Shown here: positions 44,401 through 56,317 of the stretch, one piece after another | Layout of the letters: every line of letters starts with the position of its first letter | Position numbering within the stretch: the stretch's first letter is position 1 | NCBI GenBank assembly: GCA_032871835.1 | Contig: CM065301.1 | Location: 21,857,791 to 21,921,790, forward strand | DNA from: Dipteronia dyeriana | Taxonomy: Eukaryota > Streptophyta > Magnoliopsida > Sapindales > Sapindaceae | Direction: 5' to 3' | DNA length: 64,000 bases | Notes under the pieces: model-generated | Seen by the model: only the letters and a program-made list of their open reading frames with translations | The model's database searches: none | Told to the model about the DNA's origin: nothing | Made by a program: the position numbers and the translations under genes

Positions 44401-47163
44401 TCAAGAAAGTCACTTGACGACTTACTTTCAGTGGAAAAATACCTCCGAATGAGTTTTAACTTGCTTTCAGTTAGAAACTATAATGAACTGTTTAGATGCC
44501 ACATGAAGCACCATCCCAGGTTCGAATTCTACAACCAAGTACTTGGGATAACCTCAAGTCAAGGGATACATTCTGGTAATTGCAAGGTGCATGAGGGACA
44601 GAAAGACTACACACTCTAAAGGATCGTGTTGGGTGATTGAAATTAATGGACACCTCATTACTTCAGAAAAAGAAAAATGATGCCATGTTTTAAATTATGA
44701 ATGGGATGCATTTTCTAAGAAAAAAATTATGAATAGGATTCAAGAAGCTCCGATAACTTGACATAAACGTTTTCTGTAATTTTTGGGAAGTTTTTGTGAG
44801 TTTAACTATATCCAGTTTCCATATACAAATGTAAAATTACAAGAGAAAGAAGTATTAGGAAGGCAAGATCCTTTCCTCCACTTATAACTCTGATTTTAGG
44901 TAGGGGAGGGAAAGAAAGCCCAGAGGGGACCTCGACCTTCCATAGAACCGAACTGTTTTTCTTGTAATAAATGTTATTTGCAGTTTCAAGAAACAAAATC
45001 ATTGTATATTTCATTGGCTAAAGCTCGGACTCAGATCCCTCGGATAACATGTCAGGGAAGCGCAATCAACTTAATAAATTAAATGCCTAAGGAATGTTTT
45101 GACATGGATACATGCCCAGGGATTAGCCATGTGCTAAAGCGGTCCAGAACACCTAGTTAGACAACAAGACAGCAACTACTGCAAGGATCTGAAGCCAAAA
45201 GGTAAAAACGTTATAAATATGATGACCCCATAAAAGCTGCAGATGAAGTACCTGTTCCGTGATACAAGCCAAGGCCTCAATGACAAGAGCAACAACATCA
45301 GAACGACGGATGGCACGAAATGCTCGGTTCACTGACAAAGCCTCTGTGGTACTACCTGATGAAGCTATAGCTGCCCTTCTTCTAATTCCAGCAGTATCAA
45401 TAAGCCGGAACTTCTGAAAGAAAAACCACTGTATTTAATTTCCAAGAGTAATCAAAATGCCAGAAAGCAAACACAACATGACTAAAATGAGTAAATGCCT
45501 TGTCGACATGTCTTTTCTAGCTCTAACTTTCCTATAAACTATTCAATCCATTCATTTGAAGCTTTGTTGAATCTTCCAGTTGATCAAACTCAATGAGTAT
45601 TACTTATTGATCAATAAACCATGTGGTAGAACTGATAACAAATAAATCTTTGAAACAAAAGCATGTAAAATTTACAATTAGCTCTACCTGGCCATCAGGT
45701 CCCGTAAATTCACTATCAATAGCATCACGAGTAGTACCACTAATAGGGCTAACAATTGTTCTATCTTCTCCAACCAATGCATTCAAAATACTACTTTTAC
45801 CAACATTTGGTCGGCCAACAATTGCAATTGCAGGAACATGATCTACTTCTTCATTTGGATTCTCTACACCCTACAAATTGCAATCAATAAAATATCAATC
45901 ATCTAGTTACAAAAGCTACATTTTACAAATGCTCATAAAAGTTGCATATAAGATCAGCATCTATCAATATATGAAAAATACAGGCGGTTGATTGGATAAT
46001 ATTCAAAAATAATCAGTAGGAAAGAGATAAGTTGATAGCCAATTTGGCTCATTTTTTTTTTTTATTTCAAGGAAACAAAAAAAAAAATTAACAAAAGGGA
46101 AGTTCATAGCCAGTTTGATTAAAACTTAACAACTAACTGCAAAATTTCATTCATAGCAAGAAACAGATATGCTAAAGATCTAACTCTGTAATTACAAACC
46201 TCCACTTTTTTCAGTTCTGAACAAACAAGATCAAGGAGCTCTCCAGTTCCAGTCCCAGATAAGGCAGAAATAGGAAGAGGCGAGAACCTTTAATCAACCA
46301 AAAAGTGATCAAAACAGATACGTGAAGGAACCAACCAGTATCTATAAAATTGAAAAAATGTTAAAGAAAAAAAAAATCCCGCCTAAGAATCTCAGATAGC
46401 ATATCCTATAGACAATTAACAAATTTTGAAGGAATTATCCAGATATATGGATACAGATATGTAAATCTCCATGTGCAAAAGGCCACTAACTTGATTCTCA
46501 TAAACCCAATAGAGAATACAAAAAGCTTGGAGTCGGTTCAAGCGTGTCAAAACATATGATCCAATAGTAAATTGTCTTACATAATTAGAGAACTCACTGG
46601 ACATGTATTCACATAAAATTGAAGGCCAAGAATTTTCAAGAAAAGAGAGAGAATATCTCACCCGAAGGACCAAAATTCCGACACTTGCAAAATCCCTTTA
46701 CGTGGAGATTCACACTTGTTCACAGCAAGTACAATAAACTTATTCATGTAGTTCTTACGTAACCAGTCCGCTATCTCCACATCAGCTGCTGTTAGACCGG
46801 CCTGTCAGTGATACAGTATCTCTTAGAACAATAACATCAGATAAGTTTTCCTTAATTACTTGCTCAAAACTTAACTGATAGAGGTTTACAATGATCAGCC
46901 AACCCAACCATAGGACTGATCTCCCAGCTCTATGGTCTTCTAAAAATCCTAGCACTGATTTTGACGAGATATTATCATCAAATTAAAAATTATGTATAAT
47001 ATTCTAAAAATGTATAACTCTCTCACGAATCTCCTCACCACATTCCAAACCAACTTTCCGTTCTTCACTATTACATATCCGGTATATGCACCCTCGTTAT
47101 TAACATAACAGTAACACTTCTCCCAACCACACCCTCCCCCACCCACCTAGCACATAAAAGAAC

Positions 47164-47205
<42 letters not shown>

Positions 47206-49894
47206 TACACAAAAAACAAAACAGAAGGGTAAGCCTTCCCTCAGAGGAACATCTCCCAAGTCCCTAGAGCTTGCTTTGCTAAGAGGGTTAGTATTCAGTA
47301 TCAACAGCTTTACTCCCTCCATAATCCCCAAGCATGCAAGTAGTATCCAACTGATACTACTTAACCAAAAGGAACCTTAAAAGGGTTTCTCCAACACATA
47401 AAAATGCTTTATTAGGAAAGTTTCTAGACCTTCTGGTCATTCCTTTTCTTTTTTCCCCTGTAAAATGAATATTCTGCATTTCAGTAGATACCTAAAACTT
47501 GCAAGGCACGTGCATACTTAAGCATGGAAGTATTGTAAAGTTCTCGAATTCCTAAACAATAAAACATATTAACCCCCCAATAGTTATGCCCTACACCCCA
47601 CTTTTAACACTAGAGTATGATCACCTACAAGTTACACGATAATAAACTGTACCTGGCCATCAACAAGGAATATAATTACAGACGATTCTTCCACAGCAGC
47701 AGTAGCTTGTCTTTCAATCATTGAGGGCATCCTAGCAACAGCTGCCTCCCGGGAGGCAAGCGGAATCCCATCCATACCAATGGTTGTTGTAATAGCCAAA
47801 TCTTCCATGACGTTAGCTTGTGATTTCGACACATTGAGAACTCCTCCAGTATCAACCACCATAAACTCATAGTCTCCCCAAAACGATCTACCATACAATC
47901 GATCCCTAGTTACACCAGGTTCATCCACCACAATAGCCCTATTACCCTGCAATATATAGTAAATGAAAAAAAAATATTCGATATCATCAAGTAGAAACTC
48001 AGAGTTCATGCACACATGTAATTGTCAAATTTGATTTCCAGAGATCCAGAAAGTAAATTTATCGTAATGGTGACAATAATAAAGGACAAAATTTATGATT
48101 AAATACCCCAACAAGACGGTTAAATAGTGCTGATTTACCAACGTTTGGCCTTCCAACAATTGCAACTCTTGGCAGAAGATGATCAGGGATCTGCATAAGG
48201 AATTTCACAGGAGTGGTAACTACAGACTTGTATTTTATTCAAATGACAAATTCCTCAGTTCACATTATAAAGAAACATTACTTTGGTGAATCTATAACAT
48301 TCTAGCCCAAAAGAAAATCACAAAAACCTAAAGTTTATTAGATCATTGTAACAGTTGGCTAAAGACTCAAAGTTTAAACTCGTTTAACTCATTATATCTG
48401 AATGTTTCATAATCTCAACTCAATAACTTGTCATAAATAAATTGAAAAAATATATGAAGAAGAGGAATACACAATCTATATTTCATTAATTTTGTTTCCT
48501 TCACAATACATCCGTTAATATAGAGTTCATAAGCAGTGCAATCTCCCACCGAAACTAGCCCAAATCTGTTATCATATGAACTAATGACACTACCCTGCAC
48601 TAAAGTAAATGATAATTTGCAATTTCATAAGCCGATAATATCTGCCTACCGATAAAACAAATGAAATGGTTGGCCCATCATTTGGAGATTCATCGTATTA
48701 TTGTATTTCTTATGCTTATGATTCTATCCCACTAGATCTTTTCTAGCAAAATTTGAATGCAGTTACCTTACAAATGGTGTACGTCCAAGAGGGAGTATCA
48801 TGAAAGTATTATAGATTTCCCACCATTTGGGTAACACAAATGAGTATGATGGGCAAATAGAAGGCATAAATTATTGGCTTGTGGAAAGGCAAATTATCAT
48901 TTGGTTGTGAGAAGGCAAAGCGTAATTGGTTCATACAATGACAGATTATCATTATCATGGAAGGCTTGTATGGCTCATGAACTTCATATTAAGGAATATA
49001 CTGCAGTGTAAACAGAATGAATGGAATATATTGCACAAACCTTTTGTTTTATTATCGCTATTCCATAGTAAAAGCAACTGATTTTTAACTTGTAAATATC
49101 ATTCAGTGTTTTAAATTTAAAGGTTAAATTACTTTCGTGTTTAGAAGAACTGACTCTGACTCTAAGTCATCCACCCAATCTTTGTGAGACAAAAATTCAA
49201 CCCAAGTAACTGAGAAATGAAAATGACTAAAGCAATTGTGTTTACTACATTTGCTGATGTACTTTTAGGCATCTTCTTCTTTATACTGGAATCCTTTGGA
49301 TCATCTAACTCATCATCTGCAATCAATAGACAATCAAAAACCATCGCATTTTGCAATCTAATCTTATCATGCGAAGGTAAACAGGTCAGGACTAATAGTT
49401 CGACTATTATTCCCACACCAAATACATTTTTGACAAATAAATAAAGAAAAAAGAAAGAAAAGACGAGCATAATTTTCAATGCTGATAAAAAATATCAATG
49501 TTGCGAATCAGATTTTATAAAACCACAATTTGGCAAGAAGAAACGCACCGATTATCAATTCGCGAGACAGATAGGTGGAATACTCGCGAGCGGCGTGCCT
49601 GGCCTCCTGCTCAAGCGCGTGGAGGTCAATCGCGTAAGCGTGACCGTCGGATTCATCATCATCATCAGCGTCAACAACGTCTTCTTCTAATTCGTCATCG
49701 TCCTCAACGGCGACGCTTTGGCGAGAAGAGAAGAGAGGGAGAATAGGAGGTTTTCGGTGGAGAGAGAGGGAGAGAATGGGAGGAGAAAGAGAGCGGAAGG
49801 GAGAGAACAGAGAGATACTAGGAGAGAATGAGAAGGGAAGTTTGTGGAGAGAGAGTGTGTTTGGATACAAGAGCTCGCCAGTAGCAGCTGACAT
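41407..49894 (-). CDS. DER: Plastid-type double GTPase Der/EngA, 12 coding exons
   Basis: Ribosome-assembly GTPase with two tandem G domains and a KH-like C-terminal domain. The plant nuclear-encoded form acts in plastids on the large ribosomal subunit and is essential for embryo development in Arabidopsis. Exons (minus strand): 49894-49549, 49316-49249, 48190-48107, 47946-47653, 46801-46662, 46287-46200, 45870-45688, 45413-45252, 44077-43884, 43372-43222, 42739-42574, 41483-41407. All have GT/AG borders and keep phase, giving 650 residues, close to the family size. Residues 1-115: Ser-rich transit-peptide-like start and an acidic stretch. G domain 1: GRPNVGKS about 151-158, DTGG 198-201, NKCE 292-295. 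G domain 2: GRPNVGKS 359-366, TTRD 386-389, DTAG 407-410, NKWD 475-478. KH region from about 520, including [22 protein letters not shown] instead of NKxD in domain 1 is, as far as I recall, usual for plant and cyanobacterial homologues. Exon 11 could also end at an immediate TAG (GAAGGTTAG); the spliced end ...[12 protein letters not shown] fits other plant Ders better. Confidence 0.95.
41791..42548. mobile_element. MITE-like element in the last intron of Der
   Basis: Outer parts are complementary: TGAGGCGTAAGCCTCA on both sides (41849-41865 and 42454-42469), CACGTTTTTAGTA on the left against CATAACGCTTTTTAAA on the right. Flanking GCAAT occurs at 41786-41790 and 42549-42553. The centre is AT-rich with repeated AAAAACCTAAAT.TCA.AAAACAACTAATAATTCATA blocks (41896-42000). 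No coding. Superfamily not assigned. Confidence 0.6.
43475..43620 (+). mobile_element. Possible tRNA-derived SINE remnant in Der intron 10
   Basis: TAGTTCAACTAGTAAG (43498-43513) resembles a pol III A box, and GGGATTCAAACCC (43530-43542) resembles a B box at about the usual spacing. A less clear GGTTCGAATTC occurs at 44519. No poly(A) tail or target duplication was confirmed. Confidence 0.3.
47167..47202. repeat. (TA)n microsatellite in a Der intron
   Basis: About 18 TA units within the intron between exons 4 and 5. Confidence 0.9.
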
Positions 49895-50060
49895 TTTCAA
49901 TTTCTCTCTCTGGTGAGTCTGTGATTTTGGTTTGGCGGTTAATATTGGAAGAGAAGAGGAGGTTTATCCGATTATTGGGTTTTAGGGAGGTTTTTATATG
50001 TGACGAGAGACTCCGGTTCGGCGCAATTTTGAGGGGTCCAATGCTATACTACGCTAGATG
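49895..50060 (-). promoter_or_regulatory. Upstream region of Der
   Basis: Only about 160 bases separate the Der ATG from the first transposon-like sequence. They include a CT/GA stretch (AGAGAGAGAAATTGAAA on the minus strand just before the ATG), a common plant 5' UTR feature. No clear TATA box is seen, which is usual for plastid-protein housekeeping genes. Confidence 0.35.
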
Positions 50061-50265
50061 TTGTCAACGGTTCCGGTTCTGATTCGGAACCGGCAGTTCT
50101 GGTTTTAGAGGAACTTGAACTATAATCGGAACCGGAACTGGTTTTGACCGGTTCTGGTATCGATTTCGGATCGACGGTTTCAATTTTTTTTCTTCTTCTG
50201 ATTCTGGTTCAGAACCTTTATAAATAGTTCGGTTTCGGTTTTCGACGGCCGATATGTCTATGACA
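50060..50265. mobile_element. hAT-like remnant with GGTTCCGGTT motifs
   Basis: Dense inverted and direct copies of GGTTCCGGTTC, CGGAACCGG and GACCGGTTC (50068-50175), continuing as GGTTCAGAACC and GTTCGGTTTCGG. This is the look of a hAT subterminal region. Only one end is visible and no TSD was found. Confidence 0.4.
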
Positions 50266-50623
50266 TACAGTTTGTTCCTTTTTTAGGAGGATTTACAATC
50301 TAGTCCCTGAAAAATAAGTTAAGTCATTTTGTATGCTAGTCTTTTCAATTTTGTGGAATCGGTCTATATCTCTACACTCTATAAAAAAGTGTGAGTTGAG
50401 CAACTTTTTAAACCTTTTATATTTTGTTGTGATTTTTTTTCATGGTGAAAAGACTTATGACTTGTTCTTTCCAACATTTCCTAACTAATTATGAATACTT
50501 TATTTGATAAAAGGGTGAAGAAGTAATTTATAAATTCAAAATTATTTTACTGATTTTTCAACAGTAAAAAGACAAACATGCCTTCACATGTTCAAAAACT
50601 ACATGAAACTAATATGATATTGT

Positions 50624-51380
50624 TGGCTTCGATTTTTAGGAAATCTAGTCAACAACGACAAGTATCCAGATCGACACTAGAGCAAATCTTGAAATGCAAT
50701 CAGGTCACCTACCTAATATGTGTGTAATTGTAATGAATAAAAAAGAAGGAAATAAACGTAAATGACACGAGTATTTTTACGTGGAAACCCTTGATAAAGG
50801 GAAAAAACACAGTCATTATGAACGATAGAGAAAAATGTTCTCTCTATGTAAAAATAAGATTACAGATATCAACGATGAATGGCTTGAGTATATTCTATCA
50901 TGCCTCTCTTGCATCGATACATATACTTATATGGGGGTTATGATGTTGCCATAACCCTTGTTGCATAAGCGTGAGACATTACTGGGCGAGATCCCAAAGG
51001 GGATTGTATCTCGGCAAGATCTCTGGCGAATCGAGAGATTTGTGGTAAATCGAATCCTTGCGTACTTATATCGCTGCGATCTTCATTCCTTGTGAGGGTT
51101 CTTCTTCAAATCTTTGTATTCACTGCATGATTTGTTAACTATTGGATAGTAGGCGATTAGTCAGCCTTATAAGAGTTTGAACTCTACTACTGATGCTTTG
51201 TTGGTCGTCGTGAGGTGAGTTTGGACTTATTTCGCCTTTTTGGCGATCAGATACTCTTAACAATAAATTGTTAGACATTTGCAGTCCATCGAGCTAACGT
51301 GGGCATTTAGTCCCTTGAATCTCGGGTTTCTTGTTGACGTGTTGTATCGAATAAAATTAGTCCCAAGAAGTATAATAATT
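50624..51380 (+). mobile_element. LTR-like fragment (solo LTR or truncated copia), edges uncertain
   Basis: Begins TGTTGGCTTCGATTTTTAGG and carries GAGTATTTTTACGTGGAAACC, a motif frequent in plant copia LTRs. It also has a TATA-like ATACTTATATGGGG (50928). A similar motif, GAGTTTTTTACGTGGTAAAA, occurs at 53907 in another LTR-like piece. No second copy and no CA end was fixed. Confidence 0.4.
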
Positions 51381-52240
51381 ATAAATGATAAAAATATCAT
51401 CTTATGTTTACAGTTGGGGGTTGTTTAAAAATGAAAATTTATCTTCTTGTAATTGTTTAGGGGACTTATAACAAATTATACGTGGGATGAACATTATTAA
51501 ATAAATTTTAAAAAATTAAAACATATCCTTATATTCTATAGTAAGTTACTTCTCTTTTTTGATTCGTTTTTTTAGTTTATGGGTTTTCGTTGATTATGTG
51601 ATCCTTTACTAGGATCTAGTATTAGGTATCTTTTCTTCTCTGTTTCATTTTTCAATTTGTAGCTTTTGCTTGATTATTTGATAAATTACTAAGATACAGT
51701 TAAATTTATATTCTTAATATGTTGTTGAGTTTGTTGTTCACTTGTTTTAGTTTTATTAATCAATTTGATTTCTTGACTCTAATTGTTAGTAAATTTTATG
51801 CAACCTGTTTGTTGTTAGGTATTGCAAATGAATATTGGTTCATTATGAATTCTATCACAAAAGTGCAAACCGGTATTGTCAAAAATACAATACAGATGAA
51901 TCTCTAGAAAACTCAACTTCATTTGTCAACGACAAATAAAACATGAATCCAAACAAATAAAACAACCCTAAAAAATACGCGACCAATTTGTCTTGTCAGG
52001 TCAAAATCAAGACAAAGAAAATGAAAAAGAGACGCAACACAAAGAATAGTTATAGATAGCAACAACAACAAATAGACAATATCGACATAAACTTATTTTG
52101 CATCGACAACGGAATGCATACTAACTCTCACTAATAGTATTGAGATAGACTCTTCCAAAAAATTACAATAGTTATATTGCAAGTTACATTTATAAATTGT
52201 TGGAAAGTTTTTCTTATTTTAATATCCACTTAAGTTAACT
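51381..52240. other. AT-rich stretch with no identified feature
   Basis: Short open frames only. TCTAG-rich and poly-T stretches, nothing recognised. It may belong to the adjoining Helitron remnant. Confidence 0.4.
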
Positions 52241-52245
52241 TACAC

Positions 52246-52590
52246 ATCCTGGTCGATTAGAAAAACATTCCTATATCGAGCAATACTTGATATAATTATA
52301 TCAAAACATCTTGTAGCTCTTGCAACTCCTTCATATGGAGTTGATGCATCGATATTATATGGAGGTCGAATTGCACATTCATGATTTAAGATCCTACTTA
52401 ACATAGAAGATAATATCACATGTGATATTATCAAACAAAGTGGAGTAGCTAAGTTTTTCAAGTTGCAAATTTGATTATATGGGATGAAGCACCTGTGTGC
52501 AAAAGATAAACTATAAAAACTTTAGATAAAATGTTGCAAGATATAAATGATAGTGAATTACCATTTGGTGGTAAAATAGACAATTGTATT
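52246..52590 (+). pseudogene. Helitron Pif1-type helicase fragment, plus strand
   Basis: The plus-strand frame gives RKTFLYRAILDIIISKHLVA (remains of the Walker A region, GKTFLYRA), then SYGVDASILYGGRIAHS. After stops, and in shifting frames, it gives LIIWDEAP (Walker B) and LPFGGK. These are the ordered motifs of the Pif1-like helicase of plant Helitrons. Several stops. It faces the fragment at 52690-55805 tail to tail. Confidence 0.7.
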
Positions 52591-53584
52591 TCATAGACAA
52601 CAATGCATATTAAACAATAAAATTAAATGAGAAATTTAAATAAATATATTATTGAAACATTTATCTTTTTTGGTGTCAATGTGTTTCAAAAATCCCCTTG
52701 AAAACTTTGTTCAATTTTACCCAAGGTTTCATCAAAACTATAATATTTTACGGCATGTCTAGGAAAATTATATATAAGCATGCTATTTATTTCATCAACA
52801 TAATCATTTGTTGGTGTTAATATTACTCGATTTATCATAAAATTTACATTGTTGGAATAATTATGTATATTAGGAAACACAAGATTTAGTAAAGTATGTA
52901 AATTGTCCTCAAAAGGTATAGTCATTATATTGGGAAGTTTTTATTTTTTCATCAATATCTAAATCCTCTTTTCCATTACCAATTTGTAGTAAAAACCGAC
53001 TAAATAATGAATCAAATTTAGCTCTCTTATTTTCAGTCAATCTTATGTTTTCTAACATTGGCTATAATTATGAATTCACTAAACTTACATTAATTGTTTC
53101 TTCTTTGGTAGCTTTTAGAACAACCGGCAACATTTGACGAAAATCGCCACCAAATACAGTTACTTCAATACCAAATGGTAATTCGTTATCAATTATATCT
53201 TACAACATTTCGTCTAAAGTTTTTATAGTTTGTCTTTTGCATATAGGTGTCTCATCTCCAATAATGAATTTTGTAACTTGAAAAAACTTAGGCCCCGTCC
53301 TGCAACTGTTTTTCAGTCTGTTTTCGTTTATATTTTTCAAAACAATTTCGAATTCGCATTCGTTAACCATTTTTCATTTTATTTTTAAAAAATAAAAAAT
53401 AAAATCAATGTTAACAGTGAAATATTAAAAAAAAACACAAAATACTTGTTTTTGTTTTTGTTTTTGTTTTTCACTTTTTTTATATAAAAAAATTATTTTT
53501 TTAAAAACTATTGATTATACTGTTATGTGTATTGTATGGCTAGGACGGGACGGGACAATAATTTTAAAAGACCAAAGTGACCCT

Positions 53585-53627
<43 letters not shown>

Positions 53628-53758
53628 TAATATATATAATATTTCTATAATATTATATAATATTATAATATACATATATAATTTATATTTACATTATATT
53701 AGTATAATAATATTCTATTATGTATATTATTAAATATAATATATATATATAATATGTT

Positions 53759-53803
<45 letters not shown>

Positions 53804-53804
53804 A

Positions 53805-54960
53805 CATTGATTTCTGGATTGTATCAGAAAAGCCAACAAGGATTGGATTTCGACTGCGATTTCAAAGAGAGAGAGGAGGAGAAAGTAAACAAGACGAGTT
53901 TTTTACGTGGTAAAACTCCGATGACCGGAGAAACGTCAACGGGTGGTTGAATGATCAACCGAGCCAAAATCCACTATGAATTTATAATGTTACATGCTCT
54001 CGATCTCTCTTTCTTCTCTCTGTATTTTTCTATGATTGTTGTCTATCTTTTTTGGCGAGATTGTAGGTCTATTTATATGTTTATAGAGCCCTAATCTGTT
54101 TTGTACAAGTAATAGATCTTTGTATTTAATTACAATTATTTACTTGTTTGAAGCTGATTGTCTTTTTTTTTTTTGGGTCTTGTATTGAAATCGAATGGGA
54201 TTCTAGTAATGTAGTCTAATTTGGACTTGTTTCCTTATATAATAGCGTAGTCTTTTTAGATAAATAAAGTTGTTGCCTGATTAGGAACCCTTCCAGCTCA
54301 GTATTCTGTTCTCTTTGGAATTCCTTCATGATAGATATCTTTATGTATTTAATGACCTAATCCGCGTGAACTAGGCGCTAGGCTTTTTATACAGTTTTCT
54401 TCATATTTATCCCGAGCAAGGATAATATCTTTATGTATTTAATGACCTAATCCGCGTGAACTAGGCGCTAGGCTTTTTATACAGTTTTCTTCATATTTAT
54501 CCCGAGCAAGGATAATACCAGCTGGTCCCGAGTAACATCATTTGAGCCCGAGTATAAACATCATTTAACCAATCCCGAGTGTCGTTAACTGATCCCGAAT
54601 AGTATATAACGTTGATTGACCCTGAGTAGGTTTTATTCAACATCTGTTTACTTCGGTTTTCTCTTCTTCGACGATGTCTTGTAGGATATTTTCTAAATGC
54701 ATATTCGGATATCCATCTGGCAATTTATCCTTTTTGTTGATAACGTGTTAATGTGATAAAATTCACATATGATAATATATTATAGGGTTTTGCTACATTG
54801 CTGTTAATAGAAAGATTATTGGGTAGTTATGTGAGAGATAGTTGCTTTCTATTTTAGTCTCTCTTTTTTTAAAAAAAAAATTATACACCTTTGGATTGAA
54901 ATATAAAGATTGAAATTGTTCCGGTAATCTTGCTATTAAGAGCAACTTAACCAAACCCTA
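53805..54960 (+). mobile_element. LTR-like insertion inside the Harbinger-like element
   Basis: A non-AT-rich island between two (TA)-rich arms of the host element. It has GTTTTTTACGTGGTAAAACTC (in part, 53907) and CCGAGT-type repeats (54500-54640), and contains the 90-bp tandem duplication. It could be a solo LTR. TG/CA ends and a TSD were not established. Confidence 0.35.
54335..54517. repeat. Exact 90-bp tandem duplication
   Basis: The segment from ATATCTTTATGTATTTAATG through CCCGAGCAAGGATA occurs twice head to tail with a period of exactly 90 and no difference seen. This points to a very recent duplication or an assembly artefact. Confidence 0.93.
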
Positions 54961-54984
54961 TATTATAATATTTATATATTAATA

Positions 54985-55021
<37 letters not shown>

Positions 55022-56317
55022 AATATCTATATAGTTATTATATAGAATAATATATATATATATATCAAATATTATATATTTATATAGGATATATTTAATA
55101 TATTATGTGTTATTATATATATAAATATAATATATTATAAAAATATATAATAATATTATAATATATATTATTGTAATATGAATTACAATATATGTAATAA
55201 TATTTAATATATATATTAATATAATATATACATTTATATTTTTATTATATATTACTATATTATAATTATTTATTTATAATTTAAGAGTTTAGTTTTGATT
55301 AATTGATTTTTTTTATATAATTTTTTGAAATAATTTGTGAAGTGTTATTTTCGTTTAATTTATAAATTACAATACAAAAATCATATTGGTTAATTATTTA
55401 ATCAATCAATTTATAATTGTTATAATATTAAGCAAAAAGTAAAAACTGATATTTCAATTTTTGATAGTTTTCGGATAACCTACAAGACGTGTTTTGTCCA
55501 TTTTCATTTCCAAAACATAGCTCTCGGTATATGTTACCAGTTGCGCTTTTGGATTTCGAAACTGAAACCAAAAACACTGTTTTCATTTTCATTTTCATTT
55601 TCATTTTCATTTTCTTTTCGAAAAACGGCAAACGAAAAACGCTTACAGGACGGACCCTTAGCTACTACATTTTGTTTGCTAATACCACATTTGATATTAT
55701 ATTCTATGTTAACTGGGATCTTAAATCGTGAATATGATGTTTGACCTCCATGTAATATCGATGCAGCAACTCCAAATGAAGCAAGCAAGAGCTACAATAT
55801 GTTTTGATCTAATTATGTTGGAATTATTGTGATAAACACACATTTTGAGAGCATTATTTGAATATGATTGATTCTATGAAAATGGAAGATTAAAATATAT
55901 TTGAATTCTCTTCTGTGAGAGCATCGAATTGGTATACTCAAATTCAAAATGATTAATAGATGAATGAGAAATTGAGTCTCAAAGTAAGCTCATTGTGTAG
56001 GGAAAATGTGTATCCCACATTGGTTAAAGAAAACACTTACATGTAGTATATAAGTAGTTGTGTGATAATATCTTATCAACATGTGTAGCATAGAGGCCCT
56101 CTCTCGTGCGCTGGGGATGCACATAGCATAGACCTCAAACCTTTGGTTGCACGACTCGTGTGTGCACGCGTCTTGCAGAATGGTGCATCGATTAGACCAT
56201 GAGATTACAACCGACTTTTTACTACTTATTTAAGTTTCTTTTTCCCTAAGTCAGACATTTTATTGATAAAGAAAGAATTAATTTTATATTGGATTCTGAT
56301 ACTTACTTGATCACTAA

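Larger units (their letters stand above)
53291..55657. mobile_element. Harbinger/Tourist-like element (family H1), second copy, with a nested insertion
   Basis: Ends GGCCCCGTCCTGCAACTGTT (left) and, read inward, GGGTCCGTCCTGTAAGCGTT (right), with a perfect TTA duplication (53288-53290 and 55658-55660). The right part (55430-55650) is the complement of 38940-39130. Its insertion in the Helitron helicase sequence is clean: joining the flanks gives a sequence parallel to 52450-52480. Compared with the 892-bp copy it is enlarged by about 1.1 kb (near 53805-54960). Confidence 0.82.
52690..55805 (-). pseudogene. Helitron Pif1-type helicase fragment, minus strand, split by a Harbinger-like element
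   Basis: From the right, 55788-55661 reads LLASFGVAASILHGG and RFKIPVNIEYN, CGISKQNVVAK. After the inserted element (53291-55657) it continues FIIGDETPICKRQTIK, ELPFGIEVTVFGGDFRQMLP, KEETIN, and at 52925-52690 MTIPFEDNLHTLL, RVILTPTNDYVDEINSML, VKYYSFDE. This is the order of Helitron helicase motifs (Walker B degenerate IIGDE, then GGDFRQ). The first Walker A block lies upstream and is lost. Multiple stops make it non-functional. Confidence 0.8.
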
